From the NCBI GenBank assembly GCA_018716755.1, contig DVJN01000062.1, positions 1-41,949 of the forward strand: DNA of 41,949 nt, given 5' to 3'. Each line of letters begins with the position of its first letter. Within the stretch, counting starts at the first letter, position 1. The notes beneath the pieces are model-generated. The model was not told where the DNA came from and made no database searches. It was given only the letters and a program-made list of their open reading frames with translations. Source of the DNA: Candidatus Alectryocaccomicrobium excrementavium (lineage in GTDB: Bacteria > Bacillota > Clostridia > Christensenellales > Aristaeellaceae). The translations under genes and the position numbers were made by a program. Shown in pieces: positions 1 to 8,364 of this stretch.

Positions 1-260
1 GAGCGAAAGAGCTATTGCCGTGGAAAGTGCAGCACAAAAGAAGCGATCTTTGCACCATGAAATCACGTCAAAATTGCAGGCGTCCGGCTGTACCGGCGGG
101 AGAAGGATGTACAGTTTGTAAGCCGAAGATACCACGTTTCAAGCGCCACTGTAAAACAAAAAATACGACGGACAAGAGAAGCACTCGCAGTGGGCTTTAC
201 CCATTCTCTGCGTCAGATCATTCCGTCATCGCTTCTTTCCCTCCTTCAGCCACACAGCAT
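1..260. other. Left-edge stretch without a convincing gene
   Basis: No open frame here has both a ribosome binding site and protein-like composition. The plus-strand ORF at 15-281 is rich in Arg, Lys, Cys and Pro and has no recognisable domain, so it is probably noise. On the minus strand a good Shine-Dalgarno (AAGGAGGG, near 236-243) precedes an ATG, but that frame stops after three codons (M-T-E-stop). This could be a decayed gene following the small ORF at 261-464, or chance. Confidence 0.4.
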
Positions 261-464
261 CTACAAATAGAAATGTGTTAACTTGCAATGTAGGCTGCAC
301 TTATCGTCCACCTCAACCGTGTTCCTTTTTCCCGCTGTATCCCCAAATTCTTCAGAAACGCGCCAGAACGTGTTTCGAAAGATTTTGCGGCAAAGAACAC
401 CTGCGCACCAAAGCAGACAAATGAGCTCTACCAGGGCAAATAAGAGAAGAACAACGAGCAACAT
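261..464 (-). CDS. Possible small single-pass membrane protein (67 aa)
   Basis: I do not recognise this protein. The ORF track starts it 14 codons earlier, but the internal ATG at 464 is preceded by AGGAAAACAGG, a usable ribosome binding site, and a TATAAT hexamer lies about 25 bases further upstream. From that start the protein opens with a strongly hydrophobic segment (LLVVLLLFALVELICLLW), followed by a short basic and then polar tail of about 45 residues. This is the pattern of a small membrane peptide with a cytoplasmic or surface tail. No domain can be named. The start signals make it better than a random ORF, but base composition here is lower in GC than in neighbouring genes and the call stays tentative. 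Confidence 0.35.
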   Translation of the reverse strand: MLLVVLLLFALVELICLLWCAGVLCRKIFRNTFWRVSEEFGDTAGKRNTVEVDDKCSLHCKLTHFYL

Positions 465-624
465 CCTGTTTTCCTGCGAAAGATTATACCACGAAACTGC
501 TGGCATGGAAGATGGTATTCAAAACCAAATTGAAGAAAAATATCAAGATCATGCTGAAGCTGCAATTATACCTGCGCACAGCAGCACGACAGAAACCGGC
601 ACTGCGCGCATGTGAACGCAGCAC

Positions 625-654
625 AAAAAAGCACCCGTGAGGGAAGCCCTCACG
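625..654 (-). terminator. Rho-independent terminator of the surface-protein gene
   Basis: Read on the minus strand, CGTGAGGG and CCCTCACG form an 8-bp stem with a 3-nt loop. It is followed within a few bases by TTTTTT. It sits about 30 nt past the stop codon of the gene ending at 683. Confidence 0.8.
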
Positions 655-682
655 AGCGCTTTCTTACGTATGAATTCGATTC

Positions 683-1816
683 TTACGCGTTGGTGCGCAG
701 CTTGCGGGTGATGATCACCGCTACGCCAGCCAGCGCTACCAGGGACGCAAGCGTCAGATACGCCATGCGCGCATCGCCAGTCTTCGGAGAAGAGCTGCCG
801 CTGTTGCCGCTGTAGTTGCCAGTGTGGTTGTCTTCACCGTGACGCACGGTGTAGGAGAACCGCATGTCGCCACGATCCGTCGCCCACGGAGTGCCATCAG
901 CGTTCTTGCCAGTCGTCGACACGGTCACGTTCAGGTCGAGCTCGATGATCGCCGGATCCTTAAGGGAACCAGCCGCATGATAGCCAGCACCATCCGTGCC
1001 GTACCAGCCGAAGGTCTTGCTCGCGTCCGCCTTCATCGTCGTCACATAGCCGTTATCAGCAGCCTGATAGGTCGCACCAGACACCGGGTACAGACGGCCC
1101 TGCTGGTCGCGCAGCTGGATAACGATGCGGGAGTCATACTTCACAGTCATCGTGAACAGGCTCTTCGCATTCTTGTGGCTGAACTCGATACCATTGCCGA
1201 ACGCTTCCGGCTTGAAGGCAAACGCAGAAATCACATCGCCATAGAAGCTGGAGTAGTCCAGTTCGAAGATGTCCGTGCCGGTGGTCGGCTGGCCAATCAC
1301 GTCCGGGTTCTCAGTGGAAGCATTCTTGGCCACGATGATGAAATTCGTGCCATTGCTCAGAAGCCAGTAACTCTCATCCTCGAAACCAGCCACTTCCGTA
1401 TAACCGGGATGCTCAGCCTTAACAGCATCAAGATCCTTACCCGTCACATAGTCCGCATCGACTTCCACAAGATCGGGAGTCGTAGAGGTCTTCTTTTCCA
1501 CGACGCTCGCCAGGTAGGCCTGCATGTTCGCCTGCGTCGGGTTCTTCTCGTAGTACACATACAGTTCCGCCGCAGTATTGCCGCTCTTAACCGTATCCTT
1601 CAGAGTGTAAGTCGTGGTGCTCAGCAGCATCCACAGCCCGCCATCCTTAATGACATAGCCAACCATTTCCTGCTCCTGCGGATAATACTGCGCCAGAGCC
1701 GCGTTGATGATCGCGATGTCCTGGTTGTTGTAGCGACCTTCCGTGGTAGCGAAAGCGCCCACACAGGAACCGACCAACATGATGGCCAGCACCAAAGCAA
1801 CGAGTTTACGTTTCAT
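683..1816 (-). CDS. Secreted surface protein with SPKTG sortase-type anchor
   Basis: This is a 377-residue exported protein of unknown function that is probably attached to the cell wall. The N-terminus is a signal peptide (Lys/Arg-rich start, hydrophobic core to about residue 20, AFA-TT cleavage site near 23). The C-terminus has a complete sorting signal: SPKTG at about 343-347, a hydrophobic segment (YLTLASLVALAGVAVIIT) and a basic tail RKLRTNA. The motif departs from classic LPXTG in the first position, as is common in Clostridia. The roughly 320 residues between are acidic and rich in Thr, Tyr and Gly, with a Ser/Gly/Asn-rich spacer just before the anchor. I recognise no domain. The start is fixed by AAGGAGG 11 nt upstream. 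The gene has its own promoter and terminator, so it is monocistronic. No sortase gene lies in the window. Confidence 0.85.
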   Translation of the reverse strand: MKRKLVALVLAIMLVGSCVGAFATTEGRYNNQDIAIINAALAQYYPQEQEMVGYVIKDGGLWMLLSTTTYTLKDTVKSGNTAAELYVYYEKNPTQANMQAYLASVVEKKTSTTPDLVEVDADYVTGKDLDAVKAEHPGYTEVAGFEDESYWLLSNGTNFIIVAKNASTENPDVIGQPTTGTDIFELDYSSFYGDVISAFAFKPEAFGNGIEFSHKNAKSLFTMTVKYDSRIVIQLRDQQGRLYPVSGATYQAADNGYVTTMKADASKTFGWYGTDGAGYHAAGSLKDPAIIELDLNVTVSTTGKNADGTPWATDRGDMRFSYTVRHGEDNHTGNYSGNSGSSSPKTGDARMAYLTLASLVALAGVAVIITRKLRTNA

Positions 1817-1893
1817 AGTACGAAAACCCTCCTTGTCATTTTACGCCCGCGCCTTCAGCGCGACGCACCGGGGCAGGCGTTTCATCGTGTACT

Positions 1894-1922
1894 ATTATAG
1901 CGCACCCGCCACGGAAATTCAA
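1894..1922 (-). promoter_or_regulatory. Sigma-A type promoter of the SPKTG surface protein
   Basis: On the minus strand TTGAAT is followed after exactly 17 bp by TATAAT. The predicted transcript has a leader of about 70 nt ending in AAGGAGG. Confidence 0.75.
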
Positions 1923-2246
1923 GGACAAAAGCTCATTTTTTGACAACTTTTCTATTGCAATTCTGTTCACCGAATCTATGTTCTGCAAAATCACGTTCCC
2001 TACTGCATTCTTTAGCTTTAATATCTTTATTCATACATGTATCCATAATATTCGTATCCTTTTCGCTCAGTTTCTCCCCTCCCCGCCACAAATCGTCCCC
2101 CTGCTGAAATTCCCGCTTACCGCTTTTCCGCCACTCTTTTCCCCATCTTCCCTCCCCGCTGTAATCCCTCTTGAGATATTGTTACAAATTGTTGCGCTCC
2201 CATCCCCTTTTTCCCCTCCTCACTCCCCTCTCTACACGCCTTGCCT
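1923..2246. other. Noncoding interval with pyrimidine-rich plus strand
   Basis: No coding region is supported here. The part nearest the surface-protein promoter is AT-rich (1923-2075) and includes the 10-bp palindrome ATACATGTAT at 2033-2042. The part nearest azlD (about 2075-2246) is strikingly C/T-rich on the plus strand, so the azlD transcript would carry a G-rich 3' region. No hairpin terminator with a U tract is evident after azlD. Confidence 0.5.
2199..2228 (-). other. Four G-tracts downstream of azlD (possible G-quadruplex)
   Basis: Read on the minus strand the segment is GGGG, 8 nt, GGGG, 5 nt, GGGG, 2 nt, GGG. Four runs of three or more guanines with loops of 8, 5 and 2 nt could form a G-quadruplex in the 3' region of the azlCD message. 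The 8-nt loop is longer than the strict motif allows. Function is speculative. Confidence 0.35.
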
Positions 2247-2558
2247 TTACATGCCCATACTTAACTCGCAAAGGTACACCACGGCGCACGCGGAAACCGC
2301 CACCACGAACAGCGATCCGCCGCGCCACGCAACCACCGCGCCAACCGCCAGCGCCAATGCGCCGGAAACGGGCGAGCGCGTCGCCTGTACCATGGCGGGA
2401 AACGTCATCACCGCAAGCGTTACATAGGGCACATAATATAGGAAAGAATGCAAGATAGGATTGGTGATGCGCCGCTTGAGCAGCGTGAGCGGCAAAACGC
2501 GGACGGCGTATGTCACAACCGCCATCCAAAAAAGATAGATATAGGGATTTCCGCTCAT
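2247..2558 (-). CDS. azlD: AzlD-type small subunit of branched-chain amino acid exporter
   Basis: This 103-residue membrane protein is the small partner of AzlC. In the family (AzlCD of Bacillus, YgaZH of E. coli) the pair exports branched-chain amino acids. The sequence has four hydrophobic segments, an early basic patch (LTLLKRRI) and a conserved-looking FLYYVPYVTLAVMTFPA stretch typical of AzlD. The length matches the family. Its ATG overlaps the azlC stop codon by 4 nt (ATGA), so the two are translationally coupled and likely act as a complex. It is the last gene of this transcription unit, and no clear terminator follows. The substrate cannot be read from the sequence. Confidence 0.88.
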   Translation of the reverse strand: MSGNPYIYLFWMAVVTYAVRVLPLTLLKRRITNPILHSFLYYVPYVTLAVMTFPAMVQATRSPVSGALALAVGAVVAWRGGSLFVVAVSACAVVYLCELSMGM

Positions 2559-3268
2559 GATTTCGCCTCCCGAATGGGAAAGAGAATTGCCGCCAGCAGA
2601 GAAATGCCCACGGTGAGCACGATGGTCTTCATATTATCTGAAAGGAAAGTTAGCCCCGGCAACGTGCGTGCGAGAAAGCTCAGCGCCATGGAAACGAGAA
2701 TGAGGCAAAGAAGCACCCGATCCTTTCGCGCGGGCGGCAGGATAACAGCCAAGAACATGCCGTACAGCCCTACGGACAGCGCGCTGAGCAGGCCCGGCGT
2801 GAGCAAATTGCCCACGGCTACGCCCAGATACGTCCCCACGGCCCAACCGGGAATCGCCACGCTCATCGCGCCGAAAATGTAAGCGGGCGCGACAAAACCG
2901 CTGCGCGAAATGGCCAGGGCAAAAATTTCATCCGTAATATCGTATCCCACCACGAGGCGCTTCCACAGCGGCGTAGTGGGCGCAAGCTTCTGACTGAGTG
3001 CAAAGGACATCAGCAGATAACGCGCGTTGGCCACCAACACCATAAAGGCCGCCTCGATATAGCCCGCGCCTGCCGCCATCGCGCTAAAGGCCGCGTATTC
3101 CCCTGCCGATGCATTCAGCAAGAAGCTGGCCAGGCCAGCCTGAAAGGCGCTGAGCCCTGCGTTACGCGCCGCGATGCCCAGCGTGAAAGAGACTGCAAAA
3201 TATCCTGCCATAATCGGCAGGCCATCCTTTGCGCCGCGCGCAAATTCCGCCCGCGCGGACATTTCCAT
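2555..3268 (-). CDS. azlC: AzlC family large subunit of branched-chain amino acid exporter
   Basis: This 237-residue polytopic membrane protein is the large subunit of an AzlCD exporter. Family landmarks are the N-terminal ARGAKDGLPIMAGYFAVSFTLG segment, the ASFLLNASAGEYAAF region and NARYLLMSFALSQKL, with several transmembrane helices through the rest. The ORF track extends upstream to 3337. I place the start at the ATG at 3268 because it follows GGGGGAG at 5-nt spacing and gives the usual family length, whereas the upstream extension is charged and has no such site. azlD overlaps its end by 4 nt. The gene follows rsmA after about 80 nt in which no strong promoter is evident, so it may be read from the rsmA transcript. 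Confidence 0.88.
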   Translation of the reverse strand: MEMSARAEFARGAKDGLPIMAGYFAVSFTLGIAARNAGLSAFQAGLASFLLNASAGEYAAFSAMAAGAGYIEAAFMVLVANARYLLMSFALSQKLAPTTPLWKRLVVGYDITDEIFALAISRSGFVAPAYIFGAMSVAIPGWAVGTYLGVAVGNLLTPGLLSALSVGLYGMFLAVILPPARKDRVLLCLILVSMALSFLARTLPGLTFLSDNMKTIVLTVGISLLAAILFPIREAKS

Positions 3269-3349
3269 GGGCACTCCCCCATTCGCCTTTGTATCCTCAA
3301 AATGTTTTATGCGCTTTTGCGCCTTTACCAGGCCCAAAATGCCCGGGAA

Positions 3350-4195
3350 TTACCCGCATTCCACCATCGCGTCACTCAGGCGGGCAAGCGCAGCCAATTC
3401 CACGGCTTCGCCGCGCGCCATGGGGTTAATGCCCACTGCTTCCAGCCAGGCGGCCGCCTGTTCGCGCGGAACCTGAAACGCGCGAGAAAGGTTATTGGCC
3501 AGCGTTTTGCGCCGCATGGCAAATGCAGCAGCCAGCACGCGCAAAAACAGCGCTTCATTCCGCGGCTGAACGGGCTTCTTTGCGTATGGCGTAAGCCGAA
3601 GCAGGCGGGACTCCACATGCGGCGGCGGTGTAAACGCGCCGGGCGGCACATCCATCAGAGATTCACAGCGGGCAAAATAGGCGATTGTGGCGGCCAACAG
3701 GCAATACTGCGCCTCGCCCAGCTGCGCCATCATGCGCGCCGCAGCCTCCTTTTGCACCATGATGGTGATGCAGGAAACGTCCAAACCGCTTTTGAGCAGC
3801 TTCATGACCATATCCGCCGTGATGTAATACGGCAGATTGGCCACCACTGCGAACCGTCCGCCCATCAGCGCGGCCAGATCTGCCTTCAGCGCGTCGGCAA
3901 ATTCGAGGCGCACGTTGGAAACGCCCGCCAGCATTTCCGCCAGCACGGGCGCGAGTGCGCGATCGATTTCCAGCGCCACCACGCGGCGCGCGCGGCGCGC
4001 CAGCGCCCGGGTCAAAACGCCCGCACCCGGGCCGATTTCCAGCACGTCGTCTGCTTCGCCCACGCCCGCCAGCGCCACAATGCGTGCCACACGCGCATCG
4101 TCCAGCAAAAAGTTCTGCCCCAGCGTGCGCTGGAAGCGGAAGCCGTGTTTCTCCAGGGCAATGCGCGCGCGCACGCCATCCGAAATGGTTTCCAT
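3350..4195 (-). CDS. rsmA: 16S rRNA adenine dimethyltransferase RsmA (KsgA)
   Basis: This 281-residue enzyme dimethylates two adjacent adenines (1518 and 1519 in E. coli numbering) in the 3' helix of 16S rRNA, a late step in small-subunit maturation. Landmarks in order are the LGQNFLLDD motif near residue 27, the SAM-binding loop VLEIGPGAGVLT at about 52-63, the acidic ribose-binding LEID, the catalytic NLPYYIT at about 118-124, and a C-terminal helical domain with AFAMRRKTLANNL typical of the family. Length is normal. The start ATG follows GAGAGG at suitable spacing. It lies immediately downstream of the terminator of the V-ATPase operon, so it probably depends on readthrough or on a promoter I could not identify. 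Confidence 0.96.
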   Translation of the reverse strand: METISDGVRARIALEKHGFRFQRTLGQNFLLDDARVARIVALAGVGEADDVLEIGPGAGVLTRALARRARRVVALEIDRALAPVLAEMLAGVSNVRLEFADALKADLAALMGGRFAVVANLPYYITADMVMKLLKSGLDVSCITIMVQKEAAARMMAQLGEAQYCLLAATIAYFARCESLMDVPPGAFTPPPHVESRLLRLTPYAKKPVQPRNEALFLRVLAAAFAMRRKTLANNLSRAFQVPREQAAAWLEAVGINPMARGEAVELAALARLSDAMVECG

Positions 4196-4212
4196 CGGTT
4201 TCCTCTCTTTCT

Positions 4213-4245
4213 AAAAGCGCCCGGAATCGCATCGATCCCGGGCGC
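4213..4245 (-). terminator. Terminator at the end of the V-ATPase operon
   Basis: On the minus strand GCGCCCGG and CCGGGCGC form an 8-bp GC stem around a 13-nt loop, followed by TTTTAG. It begins 6 nt after the atpD stop codon and ends just before the rsmA ribosome binding site. The U tract is short, so some readthrough into rsmA is plausible. Confidence 0.7.
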
Positions 4246-4250
4246 CTGGC

Positions 4251-4883
4251 TTACTGGCCCTCCCGCGCGGCCATCATATCCTTCACTTTCATCAGGCGGG
4301 TGAGCGAGCCGCGCTCGTTTTCCTCCAGCTTCATGGTAATATAGCGAATGGTTTCCTGCAAATCGGGAATCATCACATACTCCAGCGCATTTACGCGGCG
4401 GCGGGTCTTTTCGATCTCGTCCGCCAAAAGGTTACAGGTCTTTTCAATTTCCGCCAGGCGGATCATATCGGGAAAAACCTCCGCCAGGCTGGCGATCGCG
4501 CCATCGAGCTGCGAAGTGGTCTGCGCCAGGCCATAGCTCAGCACGACTTCGCCCGTTTTCGCCTCAATCCTGGGCACGCGAACGGACATGATGTTCGCAC
4601 GGCCCAGCGACAGTTCCACGGTGCGCGCCGGATAGAGCAGGGCATTTTCCAGCATTTCGGCCTCCATCAGCCCGCGGCACAGCGCGAACTCGCCCAGCGC
4701 GGCAGAAAGCGCCGTCTCCACCTGTTCGCGCAGCGCGGCGTTTTCCCGCACGAGCTTGACGAACTGGCGCATCATTTCATCGCGCTTGTCCTTGAGCAGC
4801 TTATGCCCGCGCACGGCCATAGCGAGCCGCTTTTTGAGCCGCGTCAGTTCCATGCGCGTGGGGTTCACATTGATGCGGGCCAT
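4251..4883 (-). CDS. atpD: V-type ATPase subunit D (central stalk)
   Basis: This 210-residue subunit forms the rotating central shaft that links the A3B3 catalytic head to the membrane ring. The N-terminus (ARINVNPTRMELTRLKKRL) is the family hallmark. It is followed by a long charged coiled coil, and the C-terminal half holds the returning coiled coil (ADEIEKTRRRVNALE). The ORF track begins at 5051, inside atpB in another frame. The correct ATG at 4883 lies one base after the atpB stop codon (TAAtATG), consistent with translational coupling. It is the last gene of the operon, followed directly by a terminator. Length is normal for bacterial D subunits. Confidence 0.95.
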   Translation of the reverse strand: MARINVNPTRMELTRLKKRLAMAVRGHKLLKDKRDEMMRQFVKLVRENAALREQVETALSAALGEFALCRGLMEAEMLENALLYPARTVELSLGRANIMSVRVPRIEAKTGEVVLSYGLAQTTSQLDGAIASLAEVFPDMIRLAEIEKTCNLLADEIEKTRRRVNALEYVMIPDLQETIRYITMKLEENERGSLTRLMKVKDMMAAREGQ

Positions 4884-4884
4884 A

Positions 4885-6264
4885 TTACGCCTCCCCGGGC
4901 CAATACCGGTCGAGCATATCGTCGCGAATGCGCTTGAGTTCCGCGCGCGGCAGCATGGCAAGCAGCTTCCAGCCCAAATCGAGCGTTTCCTCGATGGAGC
5001 GGTTGGTATCGTAGCCCTGCGACACGTACTCGCGCTCAAAAGCATCCGCAAAGGCAGCGTACTTTTTATCGATATCCGTGAGCGCCGCGTCGCCCAGAAT
5101 CACGGCCAGTTCCTTGGCATCCTTGCCGCGCGAATAGGCGCTGAACAGCTGGTTCATGGTGCTGGCGTGATCCTCGCGGGTTTTGCCCTTGCCGATGCCC
5201 TTGTCCTTGAGGCGGGAGAGCGAGGGCAGCACGTCGATGGGCGGCTGGATGCCCTTGCGGTACAGCTCGCGCGAGAGGATGATCTGCCCCTCGGTAATGT
5301 AGCCCGTAAGATCGGGGATCGGGTGGGTCTTATCGTCTTCGGGCATGGTGAGGATGGGAATCTGCGTGACCGAGCCTTTCTTGCCGCGGATGCGGCCCGC
5401 CCGCTCGTACATGGAGGCGAGATCGGTGTACAGATAGCCCGGATAGCCGCGGCGGCCGGGCACTTCCCGGCGCGCGGCGGAAACCTCGCGCAGGGCCTCG
5501 GCATAATTGGTGATGTCCGTAAGAATCACCAAAACGTGCATATCCTTTTCGAAGGCGAGGTATTCGGCGGCGGTGAGCGCCATGCGCGGGGTGGCGATGC
5601 GCTCAATGGCCGGATCGTTCGCCAGATTCATGAACAGCACCGCGCGCTCGATGGCGCCCGTGCGCCGGAAATCGCTGATGAAGAAATCCGCCTCTTCAAA
5701 CGTGATGCCGATCGCACCGAACACCACGGCGAAATTGTCCGTCTCCTGGCTGAGCACTTTCGCCTGGCGGGCGATCTGCGCAGCCAGGTTTGCGTGCGGC
5801 AGGCCCGAACCGGAGAACACCGGCAGTTTCTGCCCGCGCACCAGCGTGTTCAGCCCATCAATGGCGGAAATGCCCGTCTGGATGAATTCATCGGGATAAT
5901 CGCGCGAAGCCGGGTTGATGGGCGCGCCGTTCATATCCAGGCGCATTTCGGGGATCAGTTCCGGGCCGCCGTCGCGCGGGCGGCCCATGCCGTCGAACAC
6001 GCGGCCGAGCATGTCCATGGAAACGGCCAGCTCGATGGAATGGCCCAGAAAGCGCGCTCTGGCCGTTTCAATCGTCAACCCCTGCGAGCTTTCAAACAGC
6101 TGCAAAAGCGCCGTATCGCCATCTACTTCCAGCACGCGGCCCAGGCGCGTTTCGCCATTTTGCTGCACGATTTCCACCAGTTCGGAATATTTCACGCCGC
6201 TCACGCCGTCCACCAGCATCAGCGGGCCGACGACTTCGCGGATGGTTGAATACTCTTTGATCAT
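4885..6264 (-). CDS. atpB: V-type ATPase subunit B (non-catalytic head subunit)
   Basis: This 459-residue subunit alternates with subunit A in the hexameric head and contributes to the nucleotide pockets without its own active P-loop. The beta-barrel start ([16 protein letters not shown]), the central [18 protein letters not shown] stretch that replaces the Walker A motif, and the [19 protein letters not shown] region are characteristic. The gene begins one base after the atpA stop codon (TAGcATG) and ends one base before atpD, so A-B-D translation is tightly coupled. Length is standard, with no sign of damage. Confidence 0.97.
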   Translation of the reverse strand: MIKEYSTIREVVGPLMLVDGVSGVKYSELVEIVQQNGETRLGRVLEVDGDTALLQLFESSQGLTIETARARFLGHSIELAVSMDMLGRVFDGMGRPRDGGPELIPEMRLDMNGAPINPASRDYPDEFIQTGISAIDGLNTLVRGQKLPVFSGSGLPHANLAAQIARQAKVLSQETDNFAVVFGAIGITFEEADFFISDFRRTGAIERAVLFMNLANDPAIERIATPRMALTAAEYLAFEKDMHVLVILTDITNYAEALREVSAARREVPGRRGYPGYLYTDLASMYERAGRIRGKKGSVTQIPILTMPEDDKTHPIPDLTGYITEGQIILSRELYRKGIQPPIDVLPSLSRLKDKGIGKGKTREDHASTMNQLFSAYSRGKDAKELAVILGDAALTDIDKKYAAFADAFEREYVSQGYDTNRSIEETLDLGWKLLAMLPRAELKRIRDDMLDRYWPGEA

Positions 6265-6265
6265 G

Positions 6266-8023
6266 CTATTCCTCCTCCGCCAGCGCGGCGATTTGCGCGG
6301 AGAGCTCCGCCTCTATGGCGTCGAACTGCTTAAGCTCTTCCTCCGGAATGTATTTCGCGCGGCCAATGCGCTCGCGCACGGGCAGCGCGAGCAGCGCCGA
6401 AAGCGCCGCGCCCCGCTCCAGCGCAGCCTGTCCCTGCCGGTAATAGGACAGGATCAGTTGCATCATGCGGTGCTGCTTTTTCAGCGAAGTGTACGTATCC
6501 ACCTCGTCAAACGCATTCTGGTGCAGATAGTCCTCGCGGATGCTGCGCGCCACTTCCAGCGTCAGCCGGTCTTTCCAGCTCAGCGCATCCACGCCCACCA
6601 GGCGCACGATCTCTTCCAGCTCGCTCTCTTCCTGCAAAATGCGCATGAATTCCTGCCGCATGCCGCTCCAACCGGCGGCAACGGATTCATTGAACCAGGG
6701 TTCCAACCGGTCCGCATACAGCGAATAGGATTGCAGCCAGTCGATGGCTGGAAAATGCCGCTTGTAGGCCAGCGAGGCGCTCAGGCCCCAGAACACCTTC
6801 ACGATGCGCAGCGTGGCCTGGCTCACCGGCTCGGAAATATCGCCGCCCGGCGGGGAAACCGCGCCAATGGCGGAAATGGCGCCGGTGCGTCCATCGTCAC
6901 CCAGGCATTTCACCCAGCCCGCGCGCTCATAAAATTCCGCGATGCGGCTGCCCAGATAGGCTGGATAGCCCTCGTCGCCGGGCATTTCCTCCAGCCGGCC
7001 GCTCATCTCGCGCAACGCCTCGGCCCAGCGGGAAGTGGAGTCGGCCATGATGGCTACCTTATAGCCCATATCGCGGAAATACTCCGCGATGGTGATGCCC
7101 GTGTAAATCGAGGCCTCGCGCGCCGCCACGGGCATATCGGAAGTGTTCGCAATCAAAACGGTGCGCCGCATCAGCGATTCGCCCGTGCGCGGATCGTGCA
7201 GCTCGGGGAATTCCATCAGCACGTCCGTCATTTCGTTGCCGCGCTCGCCACAGCCCACATACACAATGATGTCCGCGTCCGCCCACTTGGCCAGCTGGTG
7301 CTGCACCACAGTTTTACCGCTGCCAAACGGGCCAGGCACCGCCGCCACCCCGCCGCGCGCGATGGGAAACAGCGTATCGATCACGCGCTGCCCCGTGACC
7401 ATCGGCGCGTTGGGCGCGAGCTTTTCCGCATATGGCCTGCCGCGCCGCACCGGCCACTTCTGCAGCATGGGCAGCGCGATTTCTCCCTTTGGGGTAAACA
7501 GCTTGACGATGGGTTCCACGATGGTGGCCTCGCCGGTGTGAATCCATGCGACCTCGCCCTCGATGCCCGGCGGCACCATGATCTTGTGCAGCACCACGCT
7601 GGTTTCCTGCACAGTTCCGATCACCGTGCCCGGGCCCACCATCTCGCCCGGCCGCACGGCGGGCGAAAAATACCATTTTTTCTCGCGGTCGAGCGAATGC
7701 ACGTCTACCCCGCGGGCAATCCGGTCGCCGGAAAGCTGGCGGATTTTCGCCAGCGGGCGCTGAATGCCATCGAAAATGGACTCGATCAGCCCTGGCGCGA
7801 GCTCCACGGAAAGCGGCTCGCCCGTGGAAACCACCGGTTCGCCCGGGCCAAGGCCCGCCGTTTCTTCATACACCTGAATAGAGGCGCGATCCCCGCGCAG
7901 CTCGATGATTTCACCGATCAGCCGCTGATCGGATACGCGCACCACGTCGTACATCGTGGCGTCGCCCATATTTTCCGCCACGATCAGCGGGCCTGCGACC
8001 TTTGTGATGATTCCCTGCCGCAT
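6266..8023 (-). CDS. atpA: V-type ATPase catalytic subunit A
   Basis: This 585-residue subunit hydrolyses or makes ATP in the cytoplasmic head of the rotary complex. It shows the N-terminal barrel ([15 protein letters not shown]), the bulge domain unique to V/A-type A subunits, the Walker A motif [11 protein letters not shown] near residue 235, the [13 protein letters not shown] segment with the catalytic glutamate, and the [22 protein letters not shown] stretch. The ORF track starts at 8113 inside atpF. The ATG at 8023, two bases after the atpF TGA, gives the usual length and the correct family N-terminus. The complete subunit set around it indicates a functional enzyme. Confidence 0.97.
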   Translation of the reverse strand: MRQGIITKVAGPLIVAENMGDATMYDVVRVSDQRLIGEIIELRGDRASIQVYEETAGLGPGEPVVSTGEPLSVELAPGLIESIFDGIQRPLAKIRQLSGDRIARGVDVHSLDREKKWYFSPAVRPGEMVGPGTVIGTVQETSVVLHKIMVPPGIEGEVAWIHTGEATIVEPIVKLFTPKGEIALPMLQKWPVRRGRPYAEKLAPNAPMVTGQRVIDTLFPIARGGVAAVPGPFGSGKTVVQHQLAKWADADIIVYVGCGERGNEMTDVLMEFPELHDPRTGESLMRRTVLIANTSDMPVAAREASIYTGITIAEYFRDMGYKVAIMADSTSRWAEALREMSGRLEEMPGDEGYPAYLGSRIAEFYERAGWVKCLGDDGRTGAISAIGAVSPPGGDISEPVSQATLRIVKVFWGLSASLAYKRHFPAIDWLQSYSLYADRLEPWFNESVAAGWSGMRQEFMRILQEESELEEIVRLVGVDALSWKDRLTLEVARSIREDYLHQNAFDEVDTYTSLKKQHRMMQLILSYYRQGQAALERGAALSALLALPVRERIGRAKYIPEEELKQFDAIEAELSAQIAALAEEE

Positions 8024-8027
8024 CGGT

Positions 8028-8360
8028 TCACTCTTCCCCCTTTTTCTCCAACAAAATGTCCACGCCCACGGCCTTTTCCACATTGGCACGCACCGCCCGC
8101 ATTCCAAACCCATTTGCGCCGGATGCGCCCGGGATGGGAATGATGGCGGGCAACGGTTCGGCGGCGAAACGCGCGATCATTTCCTTCGCGCCCTCAGCCT
8201 CTTCCTCCGTGACAAAAATCACGGCATAGCCCTCCTTCGCCAGGCGGAATATGGCCTGGGAAACCGCTTCCGGCTCCCGCGCGGGCGCCACTGTAACCCC
8301 CAGAGCCCGAAACGCGAGCACCGCGTCCTTCGGGCCAACGACTGCAATCTGTCCGGCCAT
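8028..8360 (-). CDS. atpF: V-type ATPase subunit F (central stalk)
   Basis: This 110-residue subunit binds subunit D in the central stalk and can modulate ATPase activity. It has the expected Rossmann-like beginning ([19 protein letters not shown]), the central [16 protein letters not shown] helix and the [16 protein letters not shown] loop typical of NtpG/AtpF. The ORF track starts at 8444 in sequence that overlaps atpC. I use the ATG at 8360 because it yields the family length and begins right after the end of atpC. The C-terminal EKKGEE tail is charged and short. Confidence 0.93.
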   Translation of the reverse strand: MAGQIAVVGPKDAVLAFRALGVTVAPAREPEAVSQAIFRLAKEGYAVIFVTEEEAEGAKEMIARFAAEPLPAIIPIPGASGANGFGMRAVRANVEKAVGVDILLEKKGEE

Positions 8361-8364
8361 AGTT

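Noticed and set aside
15-281. Plus-strand ORF of 88 aa at the left edge
   Set aside because: It has no ribosome binding site and no domain. Its composition (many Arg, Lys, Cys, Pro) looks like chance.
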